A stretch of 50,357 nt of DNA from Acidobacteriota bacterium (GCA_021851335.1 JAJZEA010000021.1:1-50357); one strand, 5' to 3'; shown: positions 17,305-26,609, counted from the stretch's first letter. Numbers and translations: made by a program. Notes: generated by a model from the letters alone, not told the origin.

Positions 17305-18285
17305 TTATGAGCGACGACGCGGCGGTGCTGTGTCCGCGCTTTTCCGATGCGTCCCGGTCCGTAAAGTCCTGGCGCGTATAGCCGGAAACTGCGCCGTCAG
17401 AAAGCGTCGAAACTCCTGCGCCAGCCCCTGCGGCGCTGGGCTGACCAGCGCAACGGAACTGAAGTCGCGCGTCATCGCGAGATTACGCACCGGCACAATC
17501 CGAAACTGCTGGCCCAGCCGCATATCCCGCGCCACCGCCCAGCGCGAGACAAAGCCCACGCCGAGACCGGCTTCGACCGCCGATTTGATCGCCTCCACCG
17601 AGTCCAGCTCCATGGCCACGCGCAGCGAACGCAGCTTCACCCCGGCTCGTTCCAAAGCAAGCTCCAGCACGCGGCGAGAACCGGATCCGCGCTCCCGCAT
17701 GAGCAGCGGCGTGGTTGCCAGCTCGCTGGCTTCAATCTCCTCCGCTTCCGCCCACTCATGCGCGGCGGCCACAATCAGCACCAGCTCATCACGCAGGAAC
17801 GGTTCCGTGCTCACCTCGCGGCTACGCGCCGGGCCTTCAATCAGGCCCAGTGTCGCCTGGCCATCCAGCACGCTTTGCACAATTCGCTCTGTATTGCCGG
17901 TCACCACGCGAAAACGCGCCTGGGGATGCGCGGCGAGGAACCCTTGCAGCAATCGGGCCAGCAGATACTGGCTGATGGTGGTTGAAACGCCCAGCGCAAG
18001 TTCTCCGCCCATCTGCCCATCCAGCGCGGAGATCTGCTGCTCGGCTTCCAGCAGCCGCTCGTGCGACTCCCGCGCGGCGGCCAGCAACAGCTCACCGGCA
18101 CGCGTCAGCGCGATGCGCTGGCCAGAGCGGTCCAACAACTGCACCCCCAGATCTTCTTCCAGCGCCTTGATCTGAAAGGTCACAGCAGGCTGCGTCAGGT
18201 ACAGCTCTTCGGCAGCTTTGCGAAAGCTGAGCTGTGCAGCGACGGCGCGAAAGACCGTCAGTCGGAAGTTTTCCAGGCTCGGCAT
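17305..18285 (-). CDS. LysR-family transcriptional regulator (YeiE/CbbR-like)
   Basis: DNA-binding regulator of 326 residues with the standard layout. An N-terminal winged helix-turn-helix (about 2-61: NFRLTVFRAVAAQLSFRKAAEELYLTQPAVTFQIKALEE) is followed by a linker helix and a periplasmic-binding-protein-like effector domain (about 90-295). The PAVTFQIKALE recognition helix and the SFRKAAEEL segment are typical of the CysB/CbbR/YeiE side of the family. The frame starts three bases after the OsmC stop and precedes the yeiH-like gene, which it may activate. The C-terminal 25 residues are Arg/Thr-rich and beyond the usual domain end. Confidence 0.9.
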   Translation of the reverse strand: MPSLENFRLTVFRAVAAQLSFRKAAEELYLTQPAVTFQIKALEEDLGVQLLDRSGQRIALTRAGELLLAAARESHERLLEAEQQISALDGQMGGELALGVSTTISQYLLARLLQGFLAAHPQARFRVVTGNTERIVQSVLDGQATLGLIEGPARSREVSTEPFLRDELVLIVAAAHEWAEAEEIEASELATTPLLMRERGSGSRRVLELALERAGVKLRSLRVAMELDSVEAIKSAVEAGLGVGFVSRWAVARDMRLGQQFRIVPVRNLAMTRDFSSVALVSPAPQGLAQEFRRFLTAQFPAIRARTLRTGTHRKSADTAPPRRRS

Positions 18286-18288
18286 CGG

Positions 18289-18708
18289 TCAGGATTGCGC
18301 CGTCGTCAGTTCAATCGCAATAGCCGGCAGCGAGGTCATTGTATTGTGCACGACGCACTGATGCACGGAGCGAATCATCGCCTCGCGCTGCTCCGCCGTC
18401 AGCGCCACCGGACACTCAACCTGAATCACGAAGTTGCCGATCCGCGCCGGGGCCTTCAGCTTCTCCGCCGTCACGTTGACTTCCACTCCGTTCGCGCCCT
18501 CGGCAGAGACCAGATTCCGCGTCTTCAGATATTGCGCCGCATAAAACGCAGCGCACGAGCCAAGCGCGGCCAGCAGCAGTTCCGGCGGCGTCATGCCCGC
18601 ATCCTCACCGCCATTGTCTACCGGCTGGTCGGTCACAATCGAGTGGCCGCGCGTTTCGATGGAAAAGCGCACACCTTCCAGATGCCGAGTCTTCACTTCC
18701 ATTGCCAT
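18289..18708 (-). CDS. OsmC-family protein
   Basis: A 139-residue small redox-type protein of the OsmC/Ohr superfamily. The first conserved cysteine is Cys52 in the helix LLLAALGSCAAFYAAQYL and the second is Cys118 (HQCVVHNT), the usual pair for thiol-based peroxide reduction. VTDQPVDNGGEDAGMTPPELLL is the typical substrate-side region. It is closer to the general OsmC-like (YhfA-type) group than to organic hydroperoxide reductase Ohr. The ATG at 18708 has GAGG eight bases upstream; an in-frame ATG at 18753 adds 15 atypical residues. It begins the OsmC-LysR-YeiH group. Confidence 0.88.
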   Translation of the reverse strand: MAMEVKTRHLEGVRFSIETRGHSIVTDQPVDNGGEDAGMTPPELLLAALGSCAAFYAAQYLKTRNLVSAEGANGVEVNVTAEKLKAPARIGNFVIQVECPVALTAEQREAMIRSVHQCVVHNTMTSLPAIAIELTTAQS

Positions 18709-18785
18709 CACCCTTTCCTCACTCCATGCGTACGCGCATGGGCTTGTCTCCATTCAGCATGACACGCCGAAGCAGGAACACGCTC

Positions 18786-19394
18786 TTACGCCTTTGGCGC
18801 TTCCGCGATCACCATCCAGGAGTACTCCCCCATAGGACCGGCATGAGTAACGCGCCAGCCATGTTCAACCAGTTCATCCCACACCTCAGCCAGCGGAATG
18901 CGATGCTCCATCGGAGGACCGGGTACAGGCACATCCGTCGATGGAACCTCCGGCGACCAATCCAGAATTGCGATCCGTCCCTCGCTTCGCAGCAGCCGAG
19001 CCGCCTCCGCCATGGTTGCAGGACGATCATCCACTTCGTGCCAGATGTTTGCCAGCAATACGCGATCAAATCCTCCCGGAGCCAGCCCCGTTGCTTCTGC
19101 TTCCCCGCGGACGCAATCGATATTCTGGATTTCTGCGGCGAGGATCTTCTCGTTCAAGATCGAGAGCATCTCCGGAGAAACATCCACGGCGGCAACTCTG
19201 CCCGCAGGACCAAGCGCTTCGGCAATCGGCAACGCAAAGTATCCGGTCCCAGCTCCAATATCCGCGACCGCCATCCCCGGCCGTAGTTCCATCTGGTACA
19301 AAACTGGCTTGACCGGTAACCAGAGCTTCCGCTCCGGCGCATCGAGCCGGTGAGCCTGCGCCGGAGAAAATCTTCTTGGATGATCGTGTGTCAT
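18786..19394 (-). CDS. Class I SAM-dependent methyltransferase
   Basis: A 202-residue Rossmann-fold methyltransferase. Motif I is VADIGAGTGYFALPIAEALG (from residue 43), followed by VAAVDVSPEML and the GGFDRVLLANIWHEVDD region. The substrate is not deducible. The opening HDHPRRFSPAQAHRLDAPERKLWLP is of a kind often seen in methyltransferases beside metal or metalloid genes. The ATG at 19394 begins just after the upstream DUF2892 stop; an ATG at 19406 overlapping that gene would add four residues. It is the last gene of the system B efflux operon, so a role in modifying the exported compound is possible (inference). Confidence 0.85.
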   Translation of the reverse strand: MTHDHPRRFSPAQAHRLDAPERKLWLPVKPVLYQMELRPGMAVADIGAGTGYFALPIAEALGPAGRVAAVDVSPEMLSILNEKILAAEIQNIDCVRGEAEATGLAPGGFDRVLLANIWHEVDDRPATMAEAARLLRSEGRIAILDWSPEVPSTDVPVPGPPMEHRIPLAEVWDELVEHGWRVTHAGPMGEYSWMVIAEAPKA

Positions 19395-19396
19395 CT

Positions 19397-19606
19397 TCAG
19401 CAGCATCCTTTGTCTTCTGCCGAGCGCAGACCCAAAAGCTTGAGCATCGTCATTGCCGGGCACCAGTTGGTGAGCGAGGACTGTAACAGATTCAGACCGA
19501 CAAAGGCCGTCAGCCAGAGCCAGTTCTTCGAAACATACATAGCAAGCGCCAGGCTGGCCAGAATAATCACGCCAGCCAGCATACGAACTCCGCGTTCGAC
19601 CGTCAT
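19397..19606 (-). CDS. DUF2892 (YgaP-type membrane domain) protein
   Basis: A 69-residue membrane protein with two hydrophobic helices (about 8-24 and 29-46) and the family sequence WLTAFVGLNLLQSSLTNWCPAMTMLKLLG. In larger proteins this domain follows a rhodanese domain. Here it is free-standing and ends in Gly-Cys-Cys, which together with Cys49 could bind a metal or sulfur species (inference). GGAG lies seven bases before the ATG, and the start overlaps the RND pump stop in an ATGA, so it is translationally coupled to the pump. Confidence 0.88.
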   Translation of the reverse strand: MTVERGVRMLAGVIILASLALAMYVSKNWLWLTAFVGLNLLQSSLTNWCPAMTMLKLLGLRSAEDKGCC

Positions 19607-22600
19607 AGCACTTCTCCTTCTTCCGTTCCTTCGGTTGCGTGCATCGCCTCCTCCTTGCGATGCACCAGGTAGTAGAGGATGGGGATGGTGGGCCACGAGA
19701 GGAACGTGGACGCCACAGCGCCGGCGATCAGCGAGATCGCCAGTCCCTGGAAGATCGGGTCAGTCAGAATCACACTCGCGCCGACCACAACGGCAGCCGC
19801 CGTCAGCAGCATGGGACGGAAGCGCGTCGCACCGGCGTCGATCACAGCCTCGGCCAGCGGCACTCCCTCGCGCCGACGCAGCTCAATGAAATCGACGAGA
19901 ATAATCGAGTTGCGTACGATGATTCCAGCTCCAGCAATAAAGCCGATCATCGATGTCGCCGTGAAAAATGCCCCCAGCAGCGCATGTGCGGGCAGAATTC
20001 CCACCAGCGTCAGCGGGATCGGCGCCATGATGATCAGCGGCACCACAAACGACCGGAACCAGCCCACAACCAGCACGTAGATCAGCACCAGCACCGCTGC
20101 AAACGCAAGCCCCAGATCGCGAAACACCTCAATCGTAATCTGCCACTCGCCGTCCCACTTCATCGCATAGTGGGTCGTCGTATCCGGCTGCACCGAGTTG
20201 TACCGCGCCAGAGTGTACCCAGCCGGCAGCGTCAGATGATCCAGCGCCTTATTCATCTTCAGGATGGCGTACACCGGGCTTTCTTCGGCTCCCGCCACAT
20301 CTCCCGTCACATAGACCACGCGACGAAGATTCTTGTGATAGATGCTCGGCTCCAGCGTCACGTGTTCCACCGTCACCAACTCGCGCAGGCTCACCATGGA
20401 GCCATCCGCGGCAGGCAAGTGAATGTTCTCCAGCGCCTGCTCGGAAGAGCGATCCGCGCGCAGGAAACGCACCTCGACCGGAATGGCTTCACGTGAGCGT
20501 GGGTCGTGCTCCAATCCAGCATTGGCTCCGCCGGTTGCCAGTGCAATAGCCTGGACCACCTGAGCCACGGCAATGCCGTGCTGCGCCGCTTTCACCTCGT
20601 CCACATGAATGCGAATCTCCGGCTGCGGATCTTCCACATACCAGTCGGCATCCACCACGCCAGGAGTCTGCCGGAAGATCGCTTTCACGCGCCGCGCCAC
20701 ATCGATCTGCCCGCTCATCGTTGGCCCATAAATCTCCGCCACCAGCGTCTGCACCACCGGCGGACCCGGCGGCACCTCGCTCACCTGCACCCGCGCTCCA
20801 AACGGCGCTGCCGCAGCATCCAGCAGTGGCCGCAAGCGCTTGGCGATACTGTGACTCTGCTCCTTGCGCTCGTCGGCTGGCAGCAGATTCACCTGAATAT
20901 CCGCCTGGTTCACCTGCCGACGCAGATAATAGTGCCGGACCAATCCGTTGAAGTTGAACGGCCCGGAAGTTCCCGCATATACCTGATAGTTCACTACCCC
21001 TGGCTGCGCAGCCAGCACGCGCCCCAACTCCTGCGCTACCCGTGCCGTCTGTTCCAGCGGCGTGCCGTCCGGCATATTCACAATCACCTGGAACTCGCTC
21101 TTGTTGTCAAAGGGCAACATCTTCACGCGCACCAGTCCCAACGGAACCAGCAACACGGAGACCAACAGCATCGCCAGCACCGCCAGGAAAAAGACTGCGC
21201 GATTGCCTGCCGAGTTGATCAGCGGCGTCATCACACGACGATAGATGCGCGTGCGCCAGTTTTCCTGCTCCGGCTCCAGCAGATGAGCGCCCGTCAGATG
21301 TTTGCCCACCAGCCGCATCGCCGCCCACGGCGAAACCACAAACGCCACTAGCAACGAAAACAGCATCGCCGCCGAAGCACCCACCGGAATTGGCCGCATG
21401 TACGGCCCCATCAGTCCGCGCACCATCGCCATCGGCAGCACGGCCGCAATCACGGCAAACGTCGCAAGAATCGTGGGGTTGCCTACCTCGGCCACAGCTT
21501 CCACGGCAATTTCACTCATGGGACGACCGTGACTGGATGGCAGCCGGAAGTGCCGAACAATATTCTCCACCACCACAATCGCGTCATCCACCAGAATCCC
21601 GATGCTGAAGATCAACGCAAACAGCGTGACGCGATTGATCGTGTATCCCAGCAGATAGAACGTCGCCATCGTCAGCGCCAGCGTTACGGGAATCGCCAGC
21701 AGCACCACGCCGGACTCGCGCCAGCCAAGGAACAGCGCAACAAGAAAGGTGACCGAAAGTGTTGCCAGCAGCAGATGCTCCAGCAGTTCGTCGGATTTCG
21801 CTTTCGCTGTATCTCCGTAATTCCTCGTCGTCGTGAGGTGAAGATCAGCGGGAATCGCTGTGCCCTGCATGGCATGAACCCGAGCCAGCACAGCGTTCGC
21901 AATCTCGGTCGCATTCGTGCCCTTGCGCTTGGCCACAGTCAGCGTCACCGCGGGATACTGCTGCGGAGTTGTTCCCTGAGCCGCCGATTGCGCCGTCGTG
22001 CCAAAGAGCACATAGTTCGTCGGCTCATCCGAGCCATCCGTGATCGACGCGGCCACGTCGCGCAGCATCACCGGCGCGCCATGAGCCACACCCACCACCA
22101 CCTGCTCGGCATCCTCACGCCGCGTGAAGAGATTCCCCACGTCGACCCGAATCTCATGGTTGTCTTCTGCAAAGCTACCCGCCTGCACGCTTGCATTTGC
22201 AGCTTGCAGGCGCTCCACCACCGCCGCCGGAGACAGCCCATACGCAGTCAGCTTCGCAGCATCCAGCCGAATCAGCAGCGCGCGCGGCAACCCTCCAATC
22301 AGTCCCACCTCTGAGACATCCGTCACTTGTTCCACGCTGTGCTGCACCTCGGCAGCGATTGCGCGAAGCTGCGCTGCGTCATAGTGCTCGCCCCACAGAG
22401 TCAGCGACAGAATCGGCACATCGTCAATCGAGCGCGCCTTGACCATCGGCCGGGTTGCTCCCGGCGGCATCCGATTCAGGTTCGCGTAGAGCTTGTCGTA
22501 GACCTTGACCAGCGCGTCTTCCTGCCGCGTGCCCACCTGGAAGCGCGCGATCACCAGACTCTGACCCGGCATCGAGGTGGAATACACATACTCCACGCCG

Positions 22601-22860
22601 GGAATCTGATGGATCAGCGCCTCAATCGGCGTGGTCACCCGCTGTTCGATCTCCTGCGGCGAAGCTCCCGGCATTGACGTCGCAATATCCAGCATCGGCA
22701 CCAGAATCTGCGGCTCTTCCTCACGCGGAATCACCAGCACGGCAAAGACGCCCAGCGCCAGGGCAGCGGCAATGAAGAGCGGTGTCAGTTTGGAGTTCAG
22801 AAACGTCTGCGCCAGCCGGCCCGCCAGGCCCAGCGCAGCGTGATCCGGATGTGTTTTCAT
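19603..22860 (-). CDS. RND-family efflux pump (system B)
   Basis: Proton-driven inner-membrane pump of 1085 residues with the normal RND layout: helix 1 (about 27-45), porter domain, six helices from about 362, a second porter domain and a final helix cluster. The proton-relay pair is present as Asp425-Asp426 in GILVDDAIVVVENI. The segment FAVLVIPREEEPQI marks a branch of RND pumps distinct from AcrB itself. Its cargo is not established. The gene overlaps both neighbours by four bases (adaptor upstream, DUF2892 downstream), forming TolC-adaptor-pump-DUF2892-methyltransferase. Confidence 0.93.
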   Translation of the reverse strand: MKTHPDHAALGLAGRLAQTFLNSKLTPLFIAAALALGVFAVLVIPREEEPQILVPMLDIATSMPGASPQEIEQRVTTPIEALIHQIPGVEYVYSTSMPGQSLVIARFQVGTRQEDALVKVYDKLYANLNRMPPGATRPMVKARSIDDVPILSLTLWGEHYDAAQLRAIAAEVQHSVEQVTDVSEVGLIGGLPRALLIRLDAAKLTAYGLSPAAVVERLQAANASVQAGSFAEDNHEIRVDVGNLFTRREDAEQVVVGVAHGAPVMLRDVAASITDGSDEPTNYVLFGTTAQSAAQGTTPQQYPAVTLTVAKRKGTNATEIANAVLARVHAMQGTAIPADLHLTTTRNYGDTAKAKSDELLEHLLLATLSVTFLVALFLGWRESGVVLLAIPVTLALTMATFYLLGYTINRVTLFALIFSIGILVDDAIVVVENIVRHFRLPSSHGRPMSEIAVEAVAEVGNPTILATFAVIAAVLPMAMVRGLMGPYMRPIPVGASAAMLFSLLVAFVVSPWAAMRLVGKHLTGAHLLEPEQENWRTRIYRRVMTPLINSAGNRAVFFLAVLAMLLVSVLLVPLGLVRVKMLPFDNKSEFQVIVNMPDGTPLEQTARVAQELGRVLAAQPGVVNYQVYAGTSGPFNFNGLVRHYYLRRQVNQADIQVNLLPADERKEQSHSIAKRLRPLLDAAAAPFGARVQVSEVPPGPPVVQTLVAEIYGPTMSGQIDVARRVKAIFRQTPGVVDADWYVEDPQPEIRIHVDEVKAAQHGIAVAQVVQAIALATGGANAGLEHDPRSREAIPVEVRFLRADRSSEQALENIHLPAADGSMVSLRELVTVEHVTLEPSIYHKNLRRVVYVTGDVAGAEESPVYAILKMNKALDHLTLPAGYTLARYNSVQPDTTTHYAMKWDGEWQITIEVFRDLGLAFAAVLVLIYVLVVGWFRSFVVPLIIMAPIPLTLVGILPAHALLGAFFTATSMIGFIAGAGIIVRNSIILVDFIELRRREGVPLAEAVIDAGATRFRPMLLTAAAVVVGASVILTDPIFQGLAISLIAGAVASTFLSWPTIPILYYLVHRKEEAMHATEGTEEGEVL

Positions 22861-24035
22861 CGGCTCACCCCTGTCGCACTTGCAGATGCTTCCACGCGCT
22901 TTCCCGCCAGGTCGCGATCAGCCGGATTCAGCACCAGCATCTCTCCCGGGCTTACGCCAGAAAGAGCCTCAACCCGGTCACCCATGGATGAACCGAGCGT
23001 CACCGTTCGCAGCGCGGCAATGCCATTCGCATCCCCCACCCACACCGTCGCCAGCGAGCCGCGATGGACCACTGCTGCAACCGGAATCAACGTCGCCGTG
23101 CGCTGGCCCACAGGAATCGCTATCGAGCCATAGATTCCCGCACGCAGCGAAGACTCCGTCGGCAGCCCAAGCTTGACCAGAAAGCTGTGAGAAGCTGCGT
23201 CGGCAGCCGGAACAATCTCCTCAACCTTTGCCGACACCGGCTGTTGCAAGCCATCGAGCGTCGCCATCATCGTCTCTCCGCGATGCACCGCCGCAATCTG
23301 CGACTCATCCACGGAAACCTGAAGCTGAAGCGGACCCTGGCGATCGACCATCACCAGCGGAACGCCCGGCGCGGCAAGAGTTCCCGGATCTGCCAGCCGC
23401 GCCGTCACCAGCCCGGCAAACGGCGCGCGAACGACTCCGTAGCCTGCCATCGTGGCTGCGCTTGCAGCACCGGCTTCCGCCGCTGCCTGCTGTGACTCCG
23501 CCGCGCGCAACTGCGCTTCGGCTGCCTCGGCGCGACGACTGACCTCGTCATACTCCTGCGGACTCACACTCTTTCGTGCGCGCAACAGCTCATAGCGTTG
23601 AAGCGTCGATGCCGCCAACGATGCCTGGGCCTTGGCTGCGGCTGCGGCATCACTTGCACTGGCCACGGCTGCCTTGGCACGCGCCACTTCGCTCGCTGCC
23701 AGCGTATTGTCGATCCGTACCAGCGGCTGACCGGCTCGCACTGCATCTCCGGCGTGAACCATCACATCGAGCACACGTCCGGAGATCTGGGCGGCAACGG
23801 ATGCGCTCTCCGCCGCGCGGACGCTGCCCACTGCCTGAACCGTCGATGGAACCATCTCCGAAACCACCGGCGCCACTGTCAATCCGTTCACCGTGGGGTG
23901 GACTGTGGACACAGGTGCGGCTTCATCATGGCAACCACTGAGCAGCGGCGCGAGTGCAGCCAAAGACAGCGCGGCAAGCGAGAGCTTCAGAGACGGAATT
24001 GAAAAAGCGTGGCGAAATTGTGTTGCTGATTTCAT
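22857..24035 (-). CDS. RND efflux periplasmic adaptor lipoprotein (system B)
   Basis: Membrane fusion protein of 392 residues, anchored as a lipoprotein through Cys35 (lipobox LLSGC). After the lipobox come the first lipoyl half (ISGRVLDVMVHAGDAVRAGQPLVRID), an alpha-helical hairpin rich in Ala/Glu (about 115-200), the second lipoyl half (VRAPFAGLVTARLADPGTLAAPG) and a beta-barrel and membrane-proximal domain. It connects the system B pump to its TolC channel. Starts and stops overlap both neighbours by four bases (ATGA). Confidence 0.92.
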   Translation of the reverse strand: MKSATQFRHAFSIPSLKLSLAALSLAALAPLLSGCHDEAAPVSTVHPTVNGLTVAPVVSEMVPSTVQAVGSVRAAESASVAAQISGRVLDVMVHAGDAVRAGQPLVRIDNTLAASEVARAKAAVASASDAAAAAKAQASLAASTLQRYELLRARKSVSPQEYDEVSRRAEAAEAQLRAAESQQAAAEAGAASAATMAGYGVVRAPFAGLVTARLADPGTLAAPGVPLVMVDRQGPLQLQVSVDESQIAAVHRGETMMATLDGLQQPVSAKVEEIVPAADAASHSFLVKLGLPTESSLRAGIYGSIAIPVGQRTATLIPVAAVVHRGSLATVWVGDANGIAALRTVTLGSSMGDRVEALSGVSPGEMLVLNPADRDLAGKRVEASASATGVSR

Positions 24036-25459
24036 GGCTTAGCCTCGTGCAAAGTTGTCGGTTGCAAAGAAGAAACATGGGTCGGTCGATCAGAAGCAGA
24101 TTGTGCCACCGTCACGCCCAGGGCATGCTGCAATGGGTCCAACGTGCCCATCGCAAATTGAAAATCAATCCAGGACAATGCATTGCCTCCGACCGCCTGG
24201 AGATATGCGTTTTGTGCCTGCCGTTCTGCGTCTTCGACGCGTAGCAAATCCGTCATCGTCGCCAATCCCGCGTCGTAGCGATCTCGAAAAATTCGCAGAC
24301 TTTCCGCGGCTTCGCTCATCGCCGCGCGCGCCACTTGCACCTGCTCGCTCGCTGTCCGATGCGCATACCAGGCGCGCGTTACTTCCATGCGAATCTGATT
24401 GTCCGCTGACTCGCTTGCAGCCACCGTACGCGTAAGTGCAATCTTTGATGCTGCAAGCTGCTGCCGCCGCGCCGCCGGGAACAGATCCAGATGGACCTGC
24501 ACCCCGGCCATCCAGTTGTTTCCGCTGTTTCCCGTGAATGCGCCGCGATCCTGCTCCCAGCTTCCAAATGCAGCTACGGTGGGGCCAAAGGCGGCGTGCG
24601 CTGCCGTCACACCCGTCCGGGCCGCGGCAAGCTGCTCGGCAAGCGCCGCGCGATCCTTGCGCGTGCGCAGCGCCAGCGCCACGGCATCAGCCAGCGATGG
24701 CAGATCGTCTGTCTTCTCCGCGATTACGTCCAGCCTTCGCTCCGCATCCGGAATCGGCGCTCCGATGGCTTGCTCCAGTTGCGCCCAGGCCGTGCCCAGT
24801 GCTCCTTCGGCGGCAATCTGCTCCTCCCGGCGAGCAGCCAGCGCGGTAGACGCGCTCAATTCGTCCGCTGCAACCGCAGTACCGGCCTCGACGCGCGTCC
24901 GGCTGGCATCGAGCATGGCCTCTGCTGTACGTGTCTGTTCCTCGGTCAGTTGTTCATTGCGCACCGCCAGCGAAGCCCCTACGTATGCTTCAGCCACTCG
25001 CCAGGCAAGCTGCTGATCGGCTCGCGTGGCAATCTCAGCAGCCGCGCGCGCCTGATGATCCGCACCGCGCATCCCAAGCTCCGTCTGGAATGAATCGAAC
25101 GCCATCCAGTTGCCACTGAAGCGCGTGGCAAAGTTATTCAGCGGCAGTGGTCGATTCAGGCTGTTCAATACAAAATTCGCCGTCGTAAAGCGTTCCTGAC
25201 GCAACAACGACCCAAACACATACACCGGATCGTTGCCACGCGTCATCGCTTCATCCAAGCCAATCGTGGGTAACAGCGGCAGCCGCGCACTCTGCGCCGC
25301 CACTCTGGCCGCAGCCACATCCTCTGTAGCCATCCTGCGCTCTGGGCTATGATCCAGCGCTCGTTGTACGGCTTCACTCAGGGTCAGCGGCGCTTGCGCA
25401 CTCATGGCCCATCCTGTCGCCAATACGATCACCAGGGGTAAATATCGTCTCGTCCGCAC
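24032..25459 (-). CDS. TolC-family outer-membrane channel (system B)
   Basis: Outer-membrane factor of 475 residues with a signal peptide (about 1-21 from the GTG start, ending AMSAQA) and two TolC repeats. LTLSEAVQRALDHSPERRMA is the standard opening, and VQVHLDLFPAARRQQLAASKIALTRTV marks the second repeat. The GTG at 25459 was chosen because AGAGGA lies about eight bases upstream and the signal peptide begins there; the ATG at 25489 would add ten residues. It is the first gene of system B and lies 110 bp downstream of the sigma factor gene. Confidence 0.9.
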   Translation of the reverse strand: MRTRRYLPLVIVLATGWAMSAQAPLTLSEAVQRALDHSPERRMATEDVAAARVAAQSARLPLLPTIGLDEAMTRGNDPVYVFGSLLRQERFTTANFVLNSLNRPLPLNNFATRFSGNWMAFDSFQTELGMRGADHQARAAAEIATRADQQLAWRVAEAYVGASLAVRNEQLTEEQTRTAEAMLDASRTRVEAGTAVAADELSASTALAARREEQIAAEGALGTAWAQLEQAIGAPIPDAERRLDVIAEKTDDLPSLADAVALALRTRKDRAALAEQLAAARTGVTAAHAAFGPTVAAFGSWEQDRGAFTGNSGNNWMAGVQVHLDLFPAARRQQLAASKIALTRTVAASESADNQIRMEVTRAWYAHRTASEQVQVARAAMSEAAESLRIFRDRYDAGLATMTDLLRVEDAERQAQNAYLQAVGGNALSWIDFQFAMGTLDPLQHALGVTVAQSASDRPTHVSSLQPTTLHEAKP

Positions 25460-25569
25460 AGTTTCAATTCCTCTGTTCCGGCATGCCATTCGGCGCCGTC
25501 AACAGAGAAAAGCCACAAACCGGGCAAACTGTTACACCCTGATGCGATTTTTTTGAGAAGTTCTTTGGC

Positions 25570-26496
25570 TCAGGCCGCTGACTCGCCCAGAAGCCGCAGG
25601 TATTCCCGCGTCAACTGGGAGCGCAGCGCGGCTCCTACCTGGGCATCGCAGCCCACTTCGAGCGCCCGGCAGCGCTCCATCGCCTCTCGCAGATCACGCA
25701 GAAACAAAACGCACTTCGGGCAAGCGTCCAGATGCCGCTGCATGCGTTCACACTCTGCCTGCGGGAGCACCGTCTCCTCAGTCTCCGGCGATCGGCGCGA
25801 CGGATCCGCCAGCAACTCCGAAAGTTGCGCAAAGGTCTTTCGGCATTCGGCTGTGCGGTCCCGCTTCCGACCGTGCGCTGCAAGCGCATTGTCTTGAGTT
25901 CCGGCAGGCAACGCAATTCGTTTCCCGGTCAGCATGGCCGCCATCACCTTGCGCACTGCCAGCCGCGCGCGATGCAGCCGCACACGCACCGTACCCGGCT
26001 TCAGCTCCAGCACCTGCGCAATCTGGGCAATCTCCAGATCTTCCATATCGTGCAGCACCAGTACCATCCGATACTGCGGTGGAACCTCCAGCACAGCTCG
26101 CCGCACCAACTCCTGCTGTTCGCTCAGGATGGCAGCTTCTTCCGGCGAATTTGCCCGTTCCGTTAGCCGGATCATCTCAGCCTCGGTAGGCATCAACTCA
26201 TCCCAGGTCAGCATCCTTGCTGGCGCGCCTGCGGGTTTACGGCGCATCCGCCAGCAGCGGTTGCGCGTCACGGTATATAACCAGACAGCAAGTGCATTGG
26301 CATCCTGCAACCGCGCCAGATGCGACGACGAGCGCATCAATACCTCCTGCATCGTGTCTTCGGCATCTTCCGGATGGCCGCAAACCTTCATGCTGAATCC
26401 ATAGACGGTTCGCTGCAACAACGCAATCGCCTGTGCGACGCTCTCCGGCGTTTGTTCTCGAAGCAGTGCGGCGGCTTGTTCAATCTCTGGGCGCAT
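25570..26496 (-). CDS. ECF-type sigma factor with C-terminal zinc-finger-like tail
   Basis: RNA polymerase sigma factor of the sigma70/ECF type, 308 residues. Region 2 (about 27-88) includes HPEDAEDTMQEVLMRS and AWLYTVTRNRCWRMRR. Region 4 (about 128-183) includes VPPQYRMVLVLHDMEDLEIAQIAQVLELKPGTVRVRLHRAR, a clear helix-turn-helix. ECF sigmas usually end there at about 190 residues; this one has about 120 more, with an H-x3-C-x2-C motif (His255, Cys259, Cys262) like that of zinc-binding anti-sigma factors. A linker rich in charged residues joins the parts. No separate anti-sigma gene is adjacent. It sits between two RND efflux sets and may control one of them (inference). The start at 26496 has no clear ribosome site. 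Confidence 0.87.
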   Translation of the reverse strand: MRPEIEQAAALLREQTPESVAQAIALLQRTVYGFSMKVCGHPEDAEDTMQEVLMRSSSHLARLQDANALAVWLYTVTRNRCWRMRRKPAGAPARMLTWDELMPTEAEMIRLTERANSPEEAAILSEQQELVRRAVLEVPPQYRMVLVLHDMEDLEIAQIAQVLELKPGTVRVRLHRARLAVRKVMAAMLTGKRIALPAGTQDNALAAHGRKRDRTAECRKTFAQLSELLADPSRRSPETEETVLPQAECERMQRHLDACPKCVLFLRDLREAMERCRALEVGCDAQVGAALRSQLTREYLRLLGESAA

Positions 26497-26579
26497 GAGG
26501 ATGAAGCCGCAAGGGGCTGTGGCCAGTATATCGGGACGCAACCTGCCTGTTACTTTCTCCGGCTCACGATCCAAATCAG

Positions 26580-26609
26580 AACCGCCGCCGGGCAATCCCA
26601 GCGGCGGTT
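26580..26609 (-). terminator. Hairpin after RND system A operon
   Basis: Nine-bp inverted repeat AACCGCCGC/GCGGCGGTT around a 12-base loop, 29 bases past the stop of the system A TolC gene and before the sigma factor gene. There is no strong T-run after it on the minus strand, so it could equally be an mRNA-stabilising 3' structure. Confidence 0.4.

Noticed and set aside
19639..22314. Long plus-strand frames opposite RND pump B and similar frames opposite pump A, the adaptors and typA
   Set aside because: They are His/Arg/Gln-rich antisense shadows of clearly recognised genes.
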